In this document: piece after piece, positions 20,567 to 30,553 of the stretch | Numbering within the stretch: the first letter of the stretch is position 1 | Layout: each line of letters begins with the position of its first letter | Assembly: GCA_015062235.1 (NCBI GenBank) | Contig: SUUZ01000002.1 | Location: 124,001 to 188,000 of the forward strand | Length of the DNA stretch: 64,000 nucleotides | Direction: 5' to 3' | Origin: Alphaproteobacteria bacterium | Lineage (GTDB): Bacteria > Pseudomonadota > Alphaproteobacteria > RF32 > CAG-239 | Position numbers and translations under genes: made by a program | Notes under the pieces: generated by a model | The model's input: the letters and a program-made list of their open reading frames with translations, nothing else | Database searches by the model: none | What the model was told of the DNA's origin: nothing

Positions 20567-20593
20567 ATTTTTATTTTTATTTTTATTTTTATT
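20567..20593. repeat. Short tandem repeat (ATTTTT)n, about four units, directly upstream of the 20563 start
   Basis: atttttatttttatttttattttt read directly; 4 nt from the start codon. Confidence 0.85.
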
Positions 20594-20650
20594 TTGATTT
20601 ATAATTATTTTTATCTAATTTGAATTTATGGTTTGAGTAGAATACTAAAG

Positions 20651-20696
20651 AACAATATTGTCAATATTTTTTGTACAAAATATTGACAATATTGTT
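20651..20696. repeat. 46-bp perfect inverted repeat (20-bp arms) made of two sub-palindromes, candidate double operator
   Basis: AACAATATTGTCAATATTTT-TTGTAC-AAAATATTGACAATATTGTT. Confidence 0.85.
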
Positions 20697-20775
20697 TAAT
20701 TTATTTTGTTTGCAAACAAATTTATAAAAAACTCTTGCTAATATCTTAAAATTATAATAAACAGCATTTGTTGAT

Positions 20776-20851
20776 GCCGCCTTAGCTCAGTTGGTAGAGC
20801 ACATGATTCGTAATCATGTTGTCGCGTGTTCGATTCACGCAGGCGGCACCA
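20776..20851 (+). tRNA. tRNA-Thr (anticodon CGT)
   Basis: GCCGCCTTAGCTCAGTTGGTAGAGCACATGATTCGTAATCATGTTGTCGCGTGTTCGATTCACGCAGGCGGCACCA. Confidence 0.95.
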
Positions 20852-20853
20852 TT

Positions 20854-20884
20854 AATAAGCCCCCATCTGGGGGCTTATTTTTTT
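20854..20884. terminator. Intrinsic terminator between tRNA-Thr and the convergent Cys-rich gene
   Basis: AATAAGCCCCCATCTGGGGGCTTATTTTTTT. Confidence 0.85.
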
Positions 20885-20893
20885 ATTATGTTG

Positions 20894-21436
20894 CTATAAA
20901 TTACACCTCATACAAGTTTCACTAGAAGTACAACATGTTTGGCATGATTTACCACCTTTAGAAGTGAATCCATTTGATTTACTTCCATATGCACAAGCAC
21001 AAGCCTCTGTTGACCCTGGCAAATAGCCTATAGAGCAAGAATCTTTAGCACATTTTTTGTATGTAGAACTATGATAGCATGTCTCGCTAGCATAATACCC
21101 CATTACACAGTAAGTCGCAGTATATCCATCGACAGCGCATTTTTCTTGAGCGGTCATTTCTGTACATTTCAATTTTGTTGGATCGTCAGGACACTCTTCG
21201 CTGTGATAATAAGTTCCACAACTAGTCTGAGTATATCCCAAAGCAGCACAATCTGATCCTCCGCAGAATACAACTGTTTCATCGAAAGGACATTTTAGTG
21301 TGAATTTTCCAGCACAATCGCTAGCACTTTGAGTATAACCTAGATCGTCACAAGTAGGCGGTGTTGAACAATCTAATGCAGCATAAGCAGGTAAAGCTAC
21401 CGCCATTGCTAAAGATAAAAGTAAATATTTTTTCAT
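20894..21436 (-). CDS. Secreted Cys-rich protein; paralogue of 3965..4813
   Basis: MKKYLLLSLAMAVALPAYAALDCSTPPTCDDLGYTQSASDCAGKFTLKCPFDETVVFCGG then many Cys; start MKKYLL preferred over MIMKKYLL. Confidence 0.85.
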   Translation of the reverse strand: MKKYLLLSLAMAVALPAYAALDCSTPPTCDDLGYTQSASDCAGKFTLKCPFDETVVFCGGSDCAALGYTQTSCGTYYHSEECPDDPTKLKCTEMTAQEKCAVDGYTATYCVMGYYASETCYHSSTYKKCAKDSCSIGYLPGSTEACACAYGSKSNGFTSKGGKSCQTCCTSSETCMRCNL

Positions 21437-21481
21437 AATCATTCTCCTTTTTTCAAATTACCCCTAAATTATCCGAATCGT

Positions 21482-21512
21482 GCATTTAAACCACCGTTTA
21501 AATGCTATATTT
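21482..21512. repeat. Inverted repeat, gene-proximal copy, locus 2
   Basis: GCATTTAAACCACCGTTTAAATGCTATATTT, identical to locus 1 3743..3773. Confidence 0.95.
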
Positions 21513-21627
21513 GTGAAGCGATTTCTGGATTAGAAAAATAAGGAAATGTAAAACGACTAACATATTGAAAATATGTTATAAAATATAATTAATTGCTTTT
21601 TTACCTTTTTTGATGTATAATCAAAAT
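21513..21627 (+). promoter_or_regulatory. 115-bp segment between the inverted repeats; candidate invertible promoter, locus 2
   Basis: Plus-strand -35 TTGCTT (21593..21598), 17-bp spacer, -10 TATAAT (21616..21621), directed away from the Cys-rich gene; homologous to the reverse complement of 3774..3888. Confidence 0.7.
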
Positions 21628-21658
21628 AAATATAGTGTTTAAACGGTGGTTTAAATGC
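21628..21658. repeat. Inverted repeat, gene-distal copy, locus 2
   Basis: AAATATAGTGTTTAAACGGTGGTTTAAATGC, 29/31 match to the reverse complement of 21482..21512. Confidence 0.95.
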
Positions 21659-21854
21659 TATATTTTCGTCTTGTAACACTTTGATTTTACGTAAATATGG
21701 TTGTAAAGTAAGGAAGATCGCTGACCTCGCTCACTAATGTTCGCTCAGGGCATGACGTTATTAGGGTATTCGTTTCACTCGCTTAAGAGCATGATATTAA
21801 TGGGGATCTAGTTTAGAGTATGATAATATTTTTCTTACTACTCTTAAAAACTTG

Positions 21855-21903
21855 TTGATTTTTATCTAATTTGCGTTATACATACATACCGAATGTATGT
21901 ATA
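21855..21903 (+). promoter_or_regulatory. Promoter and operator of the TetR/RND operon
   Basis: TTGATT-16-TATACA overlapping the perfect palindrome TATACATACAT-ACCGA-ATGTATGTATA (21877..21903), strongly resembling the known E. coli AcrR operator. Confidence 0.8.
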
Positions 21904-21925
21904 ATAGGGATAGGTAATAAATATA

Positions 21926-22543
21926 ATGGCTAGAAGAACTAAAGAAGATGCCGAACAAACTCGTCTTGCTATTCTCGAGTCGGCATTAAAGACTTTTTAT
22001 GAAAAAGGTTTTTCACGCACTACATTTGATGAAATTGCTAAACGTATCAATCTAACTAAAGGTGCTGTTTATTGGCATTTTCGCAACAAGGCTGATATTA
22101 TTGCAGCCTTAATCTCTCAAAAAATGGCTGAACAAGAAAAATATTATCCTTCATCAACACCAAATGATCTTGTTTCTTTGCGTGAGGCAATCAAAAATCG
22201 TGCTTTAAATATTGAAAAAGACGAAGAATTTCGCCGTTTTCTCTTCTTTATGAATTATCGTATGGAATGGTCTGAAGCTGTTTTAGATAATGTTTGGCCT
22301 CAAATAGCCAGTATAATTGAACTATCAGACCAAAAATTATACAATTGCTTGTTACATATCAAAGATAATGGTTGTATCAAACCTGAAACTGATATAAAAA
22401 GCCTACAAGAAATATTGCTTTGTTTGTGGAAAGGATGTTTAAACCATTATATTATTAATCGAAACAGACAAATAAACTTTACACAAACAATTATGAATGG
22501 ATTTGATGCCATAATGGCAGGTATAAAAATGGAGAAAAACTAA
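21926..22543 (+). CDS. TetR-family (AcrR-like) repressor
   Basis: RLAILESALKTFYEKGFSRTTFDEIAKRINLTKGAVYWHFRNKADI helix-turn-helix. Confidence 0.93.
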   Translation: MARRTKEDAEQTRLAILESALKTFYEKGFSRTTFDEIAKRINLTKGAVYWHFRNKADIIAALISQKMAEQEKYYPSSTPNDLVSLREAIKNRALNIEKDEEFRRFLFFMNYRMEWSEAVLDNVWPQIASIIELSDQKLYNCLLHIKDNGCIKPETDIKSLQEILLCLWKGCLNHYIINRNRQINFTQTIMNGFDAIMAGIKMEKN

Positions 22544-22544
22544 A

Positions 22545-23702
22545 ATGCAAGTAGTACGTGTACAAAAAAGAAGAATTATCTTAAACTTTGTAATCATCGC
22601 TCTTTCTGTAGCAACAGGTTGGTATATTAAAGCCAAACTAACCCCTCAAGCCTCTGGAATGATGGGAATGGCAGGCGGTGTTCCCCATGTTTTGGTTGAA
22701 GATGTTATCAAAACAGATGTTTCTCCTCAAAGAAAATTTATTGCTACAGTTGAACCAATCAATAGTGTAAACCTTATTCCTCAGGTATCTGGCTATATTG
22801 ATAAAGTACTATTCCAAGAGGGCTCTGTTGTTAATGAGGGTGATATTTTGTTTGTAATTGAACAAGATCGCTATATTGCTAATGTTGACTTAACAAAAGC
22901 AGCTTTAGAAAGTGCCAAAGCGAACCTAGTAAAAACTGAACGTGACTATAAACGTCAAAAAGCTTTAAGTAGTCAAAACTATGCTTCTAAGTCAACTCTT
23001 GATACTGCTGAAAGCGCATATCTTCAAGCAAAAGCTGCTGTTGCTCAAGCTCAAGCTAATTTAGAGCTAGCTCAAATTGATATGCAACATACAGAAATTA
23101 GAGCCCCATTTACTGGCGTAATTGGTAAAGCTTTGGTAACTCAAGGCAACTATGTTTCTTCTAACACTCAAACTCTTGCTCGTATTGTTCAGAAATCACC
23201 CATTCGTGTTGCTTTTTCGGTTACTGACAAAGATCATAACTTGTTTAGCAATTTGGGTGTTAGTGGTCTTAAGACTCGTCTTTTGCTTCCAGGCAATCAA
23301 ATGTTTGAAGAAGATTTGAGTTCGGCTTTTGTAAATAACGAAATAAATCCAAATACTGCAACTATGTCGGTATATCTTGAATATCAAAATAAGGACCACA
23401 AACTAGTTCCAGGTAACTATGTTGATGTTATTATATCTTCAATTGAAGAAACTCCTGCTATAATTATTAATCCAGCTGCTGTTATGCAAGATGCTAATGG
23501 GGCTTATGTCTTTGTTGTTGATGCAGAAGGTAAAGTTACAGAAACACGTGTTCAACTAGATGGAATGTTTGAAAACAAACAAATTGTTTTAGCAGGGCTT
23601 GAGGGTGGTGAAAAAATTATAGTTAATGGTTTGCAAAAAGTAAAAGACGGTGCAACCGTAAGAGCAAGCCTTGTTTCTAATCAAGTTGAGGAGGCAAAAT
23701 AA
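22545..23702 (+). CDS. RND efflux periplasmic adaptor (AcrA/MexA family)
   Basis: [42 protein letters not shown]...[21 protein letters not shown]. Confidence 0.93.
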   Translation: MQVVRVQKRRIILNFVIIALSVATGWYIKAKLTPQASGMMGMAGGVPHVLVEDVIKTDVSPQRKFIATVEPINSVNLIPQVSGYIDKVLFQEGSVVNEGDILFVIEQDRYIANVDLTKAALESAKANLVKTERDYKRQKALSSQNYASKSTLDTAESAYLQAKAAVAQAQANLELAQIDMQHTEIRAPFTGVIGKALVTQGNYVSSNTQTLARIVQKSPIRVAFSVTDKDHNLFSNLGVSGLKTRLLLPGNQMFEEDLSSAFVNNEINPNTATMSVYLEYQNKDHKLVPGNYVDVIISSIEETPAIIINPAAVMQDANGAYVFVVDAEGKVTETRVQLDGMFENKQIVLAGLEGGEKIIVNGLQKVKDGATVRASLVSNQVEEAK

Positions 23703-23704
23703 GA

Positions 23705-26700
23705 ATGTTTTCACGAATTTTTATTGAGCGTCCGCGCTTTGCGATGGTAGTTTCTATCGTACTATCAATAGCGGGTCTTATTTCCGTATTTTCTTTGCCT
23801 ATTGCTCTGTATCCAGAAATTACCCCTCCTGAAATTGTTGTTTCTGCTACGTACCCTGGAGCATCGGCTGAAGTTGTTGCTCGTACGATTGGTATTCCTC
23901 TAGAAGAACAAATCAATGGCGTTGAAGATATGATATATATGTCTTCATCTTCGGAAGATTCGTCTTATCAGCTTACGGTAACATTTAAAGTTGGTATTGA
24001 TTCTGATATGGCTCAAGTTAAAGTCCAAAACCGTATACAACAAGCCCTCTCAAAATTACCAACTGAAGTACAGCGCCAAGGATTGAGGGTTATGCGCCGT
24101 TCTTCTAATATTTTGGGTTTTATTTCGGTATATTCCCCAGATAATAGCTGGACTAATCAAGAATTAAGCGACTTTGTGCAAAATAATATGAAAAATAACC
24201 TTGGTCGTGTTGATGGTGTGGGCGAAGTTAATATTTATTCGGCTCGTTTAAGTATGCGTGTTTGGTTAGATGCTGATAAAATTGCCGCATTAAACTTACC
24301 TATAGAAAAAATTACCTCTGCTATTGAAGGACAAAATTATCAACCATCTCTTGGTAAAGTTGGTGCAATGCCTGGTGATGGTAAACAACAAATGGTCTAT
24401 TCTTTACAAACAAAAGGACGTGTAAACGAGGTTGAAGATTTTTCAGATATCATAGTGCGTACAGCTGAAGATGGCGGTTTGGTTCGTCTAAAAGATATTG
24501 CTCGCATTGAAATTGGCGAAGAAAGTTATAGAGGCACTTCTCGTTATAATGGTGTGCCAAACGTAGCTATTGCTATCAATCAGCTTACAGGCGCTAATGC
24601 TTTAGATGCAATGAAAAATCTTAAAGCTGAACTAAAACGTATGAAAGCAACATTTCCAGAAGGTGTTGATTACCTTATTGGTTATGATTCCACCGAATAT
24701 ATTAGTGCATCTATTGAAGAAGTTGTCTTAACCCTTGTTTTAACCTTTGCTTTGGTGGTTTTAGTTTGTTATGTATTTTTGCAAGATTGGCGTTCAACCT
24801 TAGTTCCTTCTTTAACTATTCCTGTATCATTACTAGCTACTTTTGCGGTAATGTTAGCTTTGGGATATAGCTTAAATATGTTGACATTATTTGGCTTGGT
24901 ACTTGCAATTGGTTTGGTGGTTGACGATGCTATTGTTGTGGTTGAACGTGTTTTGGCCTTGATGGAACAAGAAGGTTTAGCACCAAAAGAAGCTACAATT
25001 AAAGCTATGGAAGAAGTATCTGGTGCTATTGTTGCAACTACGCTTGTGTTGTTAGCAATTTTCGTTCCTGTCGGTTTTATGGGCGGTATTACTGGTAAAA
25101 TATATCAACAATTTGCCGTTTCGATTTCTCTTGCAGTGGTATTTTCATCAATCAATGCTTTAACCTTGTCGCCAGCATTGTGTGCAACAATCTTAAAGCC
25201 ATTTAAACTCAAAGAAAAAGGTCCTCTACATTGGTTTAACCTTGCCATGAATAAAGGTCGCGATACATACGCTGGCATTGTTGGTATTTTTGGTCGCAAA
25301 ATAGGTGTAGTTGCGGTGGTTTACTTTTTGGCATTATTAGTTATTGGTTTTATCTTAAACATCAGTCAAACAGCCTTCATTCCGTCCGAAGACCAAGGTG
25401 TTATTATGAGCAATATTCAATTACCCGAAGGTGCTTCACGTGAACGTACTCAGGCCTATATTGATAAGATTACGCCATTAATAATGAAAGAACCTGGTGT
25501 TAGTGAAGTTATGACTATTACTGGTGTTAGTATGATTGGTGGTACTGGCGAAAACGTAGGTATGGCTATTGTGGTGTTAAAACCATGGAACGAACGTAGC
25601 AAGGAAGAATATTCGACCAATATTTTGAATCGTCTTCGTGCTAAAATCGCCGCATTTCCAGATGCTGATGTCCAATTCTTTGAACCACCAGCTATTATGG
25701 GTCTTGGTATGAGTGGGGGTATGGATTTTCGTCTTCAATCACTTAATACAGATAATCCGCAAGCAATTGAACAAGCATTGATGTCAGTGCTTGGTCGTAT
25801 TAATGCTTTGCCAGAGGTATCTTATGCTTATACAACTTATACAGCTAAAACACCAAATATCTTTGTAGATATTGATCGTGTTAAGGCTGAAAGTATGAAG
25901 GTTGCCGTTGGTAGCATCTTTTCTACTATGCAGTTTTATCTTGGTTCGGCCTATATTAACGATGTAAACTTTGGTACTCAGGTAAACAAAGTTATGGTAC
26001 AAGCCGATTGGAAAAACCGCAAAGACGTTGAGTCATTGAAAAATATTCATGTTCAAAATCAAGATGGTGAAATGGTACCTCTTGGTAGTGTGGTAACTTT
26101 AAGCAAGATATTATCTCCTCGTGTGGTTACTCGTTATAATCAATACCCATCAGCAACTATTACAGCTGTTCAAAATCCAGCAGTTAGTACTGGTGAGGCT
26201 ATGGCTGCTGTTGAGAATCTTGGTAAAACACTACCTCAAGGTTTTGGTTATGAATGGTCTGGTATTAGCTATCAAGAGAAAAACTCTCAAGGACAGATTG
26301 GTTTCTTGATTTGTTTGGCTGTTTTGTTTGGCTATTTATTCCTTGTTGCTCAATATGAAAGTTGGGTTACACCGTTACCTGTGCTAACATCAGTTGCGGT
26401 TGCAATGCTTGGTGCTTTAGCAGGGTTGTTTGTGACTGGATTGCCTTTAAGTATTTATGCTCAGTTGGGTTTAATTTTGCTTGTTGGTCTGGCTGCTAAA
26501 AATGCCATTCTGATTGTGGAATTTGCCAAAGAAGATCACTTAAAGAATGGTTCATCATTAGTTAAATCAGCAATTGTTGGTACTAAAGAACGTTTTCGTG
26601 CTGTTTTGATGACTGCATTTACATTTATTTTAGGCGTATTTCCTATGATTGTGGCTACAGGTGCTGGTGCTTCAAGTCGTATCGCTATTGGTGTTCCTGT

Positions 26701-26818
26701 ATTTTATGGAATGTTATTAGGTACAGCATTAGGACTTATAGTCATTCCTCTTCTTTATATTTTGTTTGAAACAATTTATGAAAAAACAGTTGGTAAAAAC
26801 AAACAAGATAAAAACTAA
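23705..26818 (+). CDS. RND efflux inner-membrane transporter (AcrB/MexB, HAE1 family)
   Basis: 1037 aa; [47 protein letters not shown]. Confidence 0.95.
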   Translation: MFSRIFIERPRFAMVVSIVLSIAGLISVFSLPIALYPEITPPEIVVSATYPGASAEVVARTIGIPLEEQINGVEDMIYMSSSSEDSSYQLTVTFKVGIDSDMAQVKVQNRIQQALSKLPTEVQRQGLRVMRRSSNILGFISVYSPDNSWTNQELSDFVQNNMKNNLGRVDGVGEVNIYSARLSMRVWLDADKIAALNLPIEKITSAIEGQNYQPSLGKVGAMPGDGKQQMVYSLQTKGRVNEVEDFSDIIVRTAEDGGLVRLKDIARIEIGEESYRGTSRYNGVPNVAIAINQLTGANALDAMKNLKAELKRMKATFPEGVDYLIGYDSTEYISASIEEVVLTLVLTFALVVLVCYVFLQDWRSTLVPSLTIPVSLLATFAVMLALGYSLNMLTLFGLVLAIGLVVDDAIVVVERVLALMEQEGLAPKEATIKAMEEVSGAIVATTLVLLAIFVPVGFMGGITGKIYQQFAVSISLAVVFSSINALTLSPALCATILKPFKLKEKGPLHWFNLAMNKGRDTYAGIVGIFGRKIGVVAVVYFLALLVIGFILNISQTAFIPSEDQGVIMSNIQLPEGASRERTQAYIDKITPLIMKEPGVSEVMTITGVSMIGGTGENVGMAIVVLKPWNERSKEEYSTNILNRLRAKIAAFPDADVQFFEPPAIMGLGMSGGMDFRLQSLNTDNPQAIEQALMSVLGRINALPEVSYAYTTYTAKTPNIFVDIDRVKAESMKVAVGSIFSTMQFYLGSAYINDVNFGTQVNKVMVQADWKNRKDVESLKNIHVQNQDGEMVPLGSVVTLSKILSPRVVTRYNQYPSATITAVQNPAVSTGEAMAAVENLGKTLPQGFGYEWSGISYQEKNSQGQIGFLICLAVLFGYLFLVAQYESWVTPLPVLTSVAVAMLGALAGLFVTGLPLSIYAQLGLILLVGLAAKNAILIVEFAKEDHLKNGSSLVKSAIVGTKERFRAVLMTAFTFILGVFPMIVATGAGASSRIAIGVPVFYGMLLGTALGLIVIPLLYILFETIYEKTVGKNKQDKN

Positions 26819-26848
26819 AAAAAAGCGTGCTAAGCACGCTTTTTTTTG
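26818..26848 (+). terminator. Intrinsic terminator after the RND operon
   Basis: AAAAAGCGTGCTAAGCACGCTTTTTTTT. Confidence 0.85.
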
Positions 26849-26930
26849 TAACTTTTATAAAAAACTTGTTGATGGCTTAAAATAATGTTACAATAGCAGC
26901 ATAAAATAACATGGCAAAAGGTTCTTTATA

Positions 26931-27710
26931 ATGAATAAAAAAGAGCAACTTTTATTAAATGAAATTCAAAAAATTATCAACAAAGTATCTGAACGAGAAA
27001 TTGAGGTAAATGTATGCTTAACTTCGCGTCAACTAGATATAATTTCGCAATTAAACTATTTTTGCGTTCATAAGATACTTGATGATATAGAAGTAAGCAG
27101 AGATCCTCGCAAAATTACCTACAAAGCTAATCAAGAATTAAAATTGGCTTTAGTTGCTATGTGTTTAAGTGTAACACTAACCTCTCATCGTGCTAAAAGT
27201 ATTTATAACAAAGAATATTTTGAAAATAATATTTTAGTCGAAAATAGTACTACAAATTCTGCATTAATTACGTTTAATAAAATAGAAGACTTTATAGTCG
27301 ATAATGCGATAGATAGCGAACTTGTTTTTGATTGGATGATTTATCGTGACTTTAATAGTCGAGGTATTGCTACCCTTATAAATGAAAAAATGTGTGATTT
27401 TGAACTTGATGGTTATAGTGCTGGAGGATGTCCTGTTTATGAGTTTGCTCGTTTTCAAAGAAAATATTATGATTATAAGCGCCGTAAACAAAACAAAGAT
27501 AAAGAAAAAGCCCAAGATACATTTCGCAATGCCATCGTCCAGCAAGTAGCGTCTCAAATTACGGCTCAATCCTTGCTAAAGGGGCAAAATCCACTTGATT
27601 TAGTCAATATGCTTTTTGATTCTAAGGATTATGACAAAGCCCTAAAAGAAATATCTAAAATTACTACTAATGATGCTATAGAACAAAACAAAATTACATA
27701 TAAGCCTTAA
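26931..27710 (+). CDS. Hypothetical protein
   Basis: 259-aa ORF followed by a terminator hairpin. Confidence 0.6.
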   Translation: MNKKEQLLLNEIQKIINKVSEREIEVNVCLTSRQLDIISQLNYFCVHKILDDIEVSRDPRKITYKANQELKLALVAMCLSVTLTSHRAKSIYNKEYFENNILVENSTTNSALITFNKIEDFIVDNAIDSELVFDWMIYRDFNSRGIATLINEKMCDFELDGYSAGGCPVYEFARFQRKYYDYKRRKQNKDKEKAQDTFRNAIVQQVASQITAQSLLKGQNPLDLVNMLFDSKDYDKALKEISKITTNDAIEQNKITYKP

Positions 27711-27743
27711 AAAATAAGCCACTAAAAAGTGGCTTATTTTTGG
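27708..27743. terminator. Bidirectional terminator
   Basis: AAAAAATAAGCCACTAAAAAGTGGCTTATTTTT. Confidence 0.8.
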
Positions 27744-27751
27744 CTATTTTA

Positions 27752-30073
27752 TTATTTACTTAAAGCTATTTTTAAAACTTCTTGCGCAGTTGAAACTGGT
27801 ATTATATGTAATCCTTCTTTAACATTATCAGGAATTTCAGCCAGATCCTTTTCATTATCTTTAGGAATAATTACTGTTTTGATACCACCACGCAAAGCTG
27901 AAAGTAATTTTTCTTTCAAACCGCCTATCGGTAGCACCCTACCCTGCAAAGTAATTTCGCCTGTCATCGCAACGTCTTTTTTTACAGGTGTTTTGGTAAA
28001 TACTGAAACAAGAGTTGTATACATAGCAATACCTGCTGATGGTCCGTCTTTTGGTGTTGCTCCTTCTGGAACATGAACATGAATATCTGTTTTATCAAAC
28101 ATATCAACGTCAATTCCAAGTTCTGCCGAATGTGAACGAACAACCGAATAAGCTGTTTCAATAGATTCCTTCATAACATCACCGAGTTTACCAGTCTGTT
28201 TAACTACGCCCTTACCTGGCATATCAACAGCTTCAATAAACAAGATGTCACCACCGACCTCAGTCCAAGCAAGTCCTGTTGTTACACCTATTTGATCTTG
28301 CTTTTCTGCTTCACCAAAACGATACTTAATAACTCCCAAATATTTGTTCAGATTTTCTGAATTAACAACAATGGTCTTTCCTTGACAATCCTTATCAAGC
28401 AAAATTTCTTTGACTGCTTTGCGTGCAATAGTTGACAATTCGCGCTCAAGATTTCTAACCCCTGCTTCACGAGTATAATAACGAATAATGTCACGAATTG
28501 CGTCATCACAGATAGTTAATTCTTTGTCTTTGACTGCATTTTCTTTAAATATTTTCGGTATCAAGTGGCGTTTAGAAATTTCGACCTTTTCGTCTTCGGT
28601 ATAACCAGAAAGTCGTATGATTTCCATTCTATCAAGCAATGGTCTTGGCATATCAAGAGAATTTGCTGTAGTAACAAACATTACATCAGACAAATCATAA
28701 TCTAATTCTAGGTAGTGATCATTAAAAGTTGCATTTTGCTCAGGATCAAGAACTTCTAATAATGCAGAACTAGGATCTCCACGATAATCATTACCAAGTT
28801 TATCAATCTCATCAAATAAAAATAGAGGATTGGTTGTGCCAGCTTTTTTCATGCCTTTTATTACTTTACCTGGCATCGAACCAATATAGGTACGACGGTG
28901 TCCTCTGATTTCGGCTTCATCACGCATTCCGCCTAAAGATGTGCGAACAAATGAACGACCTGTAGCTTTGGCAATTGATTTACCTAAAGATGTTTTACCA
29001 ACACCAGGAGGACCAACAAGACATAATATTGGACCACGTACTTTGTCTGAACGTGATTGTACCGCTAAAAATTCAATAATACGTTCTTTGACTTTATCTA
29101 AACCATAATGGTCTGCATCAAGAACATCTAGTGCATATTGCAAATCACGATTAACTTTAGAACGTTTTTTCCAAGGAATATCTAACACCCAATCCAGATA
29201 ATTACGTACAACCGTAGCCTCGGCTGAATTTGGTCCCATATTTTTGAGTTTTTTAACCTCTGCTAAAGCTTTTTCTTTAGCTTCTTTTGATAGTTTGGTT
29301 GCTTCAATTTTTTTCATATAGCTTGAAATTTCGTCTTCATCTTCATCACCTAGTTCTTTTTGGATTGCCTTCATTTGCTCGTTTAGATAATATTCTTTTT
29401 GGCTTTTTTCCATTTGCTTTCTAACACGATTTCTGATACGATTTTCAACTTCTAACATGGTGATTTCTGCATCCATAAAACCTAGTAACATTTCGAATCG
29501 TTCTGCTAGCGATTTACCCTCTAACAAAGCTTGCTTATCAGCTATTTTAAGTGACAAATGAGATGCTATGGTATCGGCTAGTTTAGTATGATCATCAATC
29601 TGACTTACAGAAACTAAAACCTCTGGTGGTGTTTTCTTTGATAATTTTACATATTCTTCAAATTGTGATAAAACAGCCCTAACAATTCCTTCTATTTCAG
29701 GATTATCTTCTTCAACATCTGGCAAAACTGTTATTTCAGCTTCGATCATATCTTCTTTAGATGTAATATTTTCAAGATTAACACGTTCAAGACCTTCTAT
29801 AAGAGCTTTGACGGTGCCATCGGGAAGCCTTAATAACTGTAAAACTGTTCCTAACGTACCAACATGAAATATATCATCTGATGTAGGATCTTCAATTGAA
29901 GGATCTTTTTGAGTAACCAAAACAACATTTTGGTCATTATCTACAGCCTTTTGTAAAGCATTAATTGATTTGCTACGTCCAACAAAAAGAGGAACTATCA
30001 TTTTAGGATAAACAACTATATCACGTAATGGAAGCAAGGGAAACGTTTCTTTTTTTACAGCCATTTTAAGCAC
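27752..30073 (-). CDS. lon: ATP-dependent Lon protease
   Basis: 773 aa; GPPGVGKTSLGKSIAKATGR, catalytic GPSAGIAMYTTLVS. Confidence 0.97.
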   Translation of the reverse strand: MLKMAVKKETFPLLPLRDIVVYPKMIVPLFVGRSKSINALQKAVDNDQNVVLVTQKDPSIEDPTSDDIFHVGTLGTVLQLLRLPDGTVKALIEGLERVNLENITSKEDMIEAEITVLPDVEEDNPEIEGIVRAVLSQFEEYVKLSKKTPPEVLVSVSQIDDHTKLADTIASHLSLKIADKQALLEGKSLAERFEMLLGFMDAEITMLEVENRIRNRVRKQMEKSQKEYYLNEQMKAIQKELGDEDEDEISSYMKKIEATKLSKEAKEKALAEVKKLKNMGPNSAEATVVRNYLDWVLDIPWKKRSKVNRDLQYALDVLDADHYGLDKVKERIIEFLAVQSRSDKVRGPILCLVGPPGVGKTSLGKSIAKATGRSFVRTSLGGMRDEAEIRGHRRTYIGSMPGKVIKGMKKAGTTNPLFLFDEIDKLGNDYRGDPSSALLEVLDPEQNATFNDHYLELDYDLSDVMFVTTANSLDMPRPLLDRMEIIRLSGYTEDEKVEISKRHLIPKIFKENAVKDKELTICDDAIRDIIRYYTREAGVRNLERELSTIARKAVKEILLDKDCQGKTIVVNSENLNKYLGVIKYRFGEAEKQDQIGVTTGLAWTEVGGDILFIEAVDMPGKGVVKQTGKLGDVMKESIETAYSVVRSHSAELGIDVDMFDKTDIHVHVPEGATPKDGPSAGIAMYTTLVSVFTKTPVKKDVAMTGEITLQGRVLPIGGLKEKLLSALRGGIKTVIIPKDNEKDLAEIPDNVKEGLHIIPVSTAQEVLKIALSK

Positions 30074-30299
30074 CTGTTTTAATTATTTTATTATTACTAC
30101 TTTTATATAGGATATGATTTTGGTTTTAGCAACCTCTGATGTATCATCTTTTGCCACAAACGATAGTTTTCATCAATCTAGCAAATGTTTAATCCACAAA
30201 AAAAACTGTGTAATAAATAGTATTTGCGATTTTTATAACAAAATTTTATAAGTATATTATAATAAATTTGGTTTTGTGTCTGATGGAGATTAGATTGTA

Positions 30300-30548
30300 A
30301 TGGCTGTTAGGAATAAACAAGCTTATTCAAGTGAAGAAATTGATGTTGATGTTTCAGTTACCTTGGGAACAGCAAACTTGAGAGTTTATCAACTTTTAAG
30401 GCTTGGACGTGGTGCGGTTGTAGAGCTTGATCGTAATATTGGTGATGAAGTAGACATCTTTGTTAATGATGTTTTGATTGGACATGGTGAAGTTGTTGTT
30501 ACTGAAAATGATACGATTGGTATAAGTGTTACAGATACTAGGCCATAA
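30300..30548 (+). CDS. FliN/SpoA-domain protein (short, 82 aa)
   Basis: VDVSVTLGTANLRVYQLLRLGRGAVVELDRNIGDEVDIFVNDVLIGHGEVVVTENDTIGISVTD. Confidence 0.85.
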   Translation: MAVRNKQAYSSEEIDVDVSVTLGTANLRVYQLLRLGRGAVVELDRNIGDEVDIFVNDVLIGHGEVVVTENDTIGISVTDTRP

Positions 30549-30553
30549 AGAAT

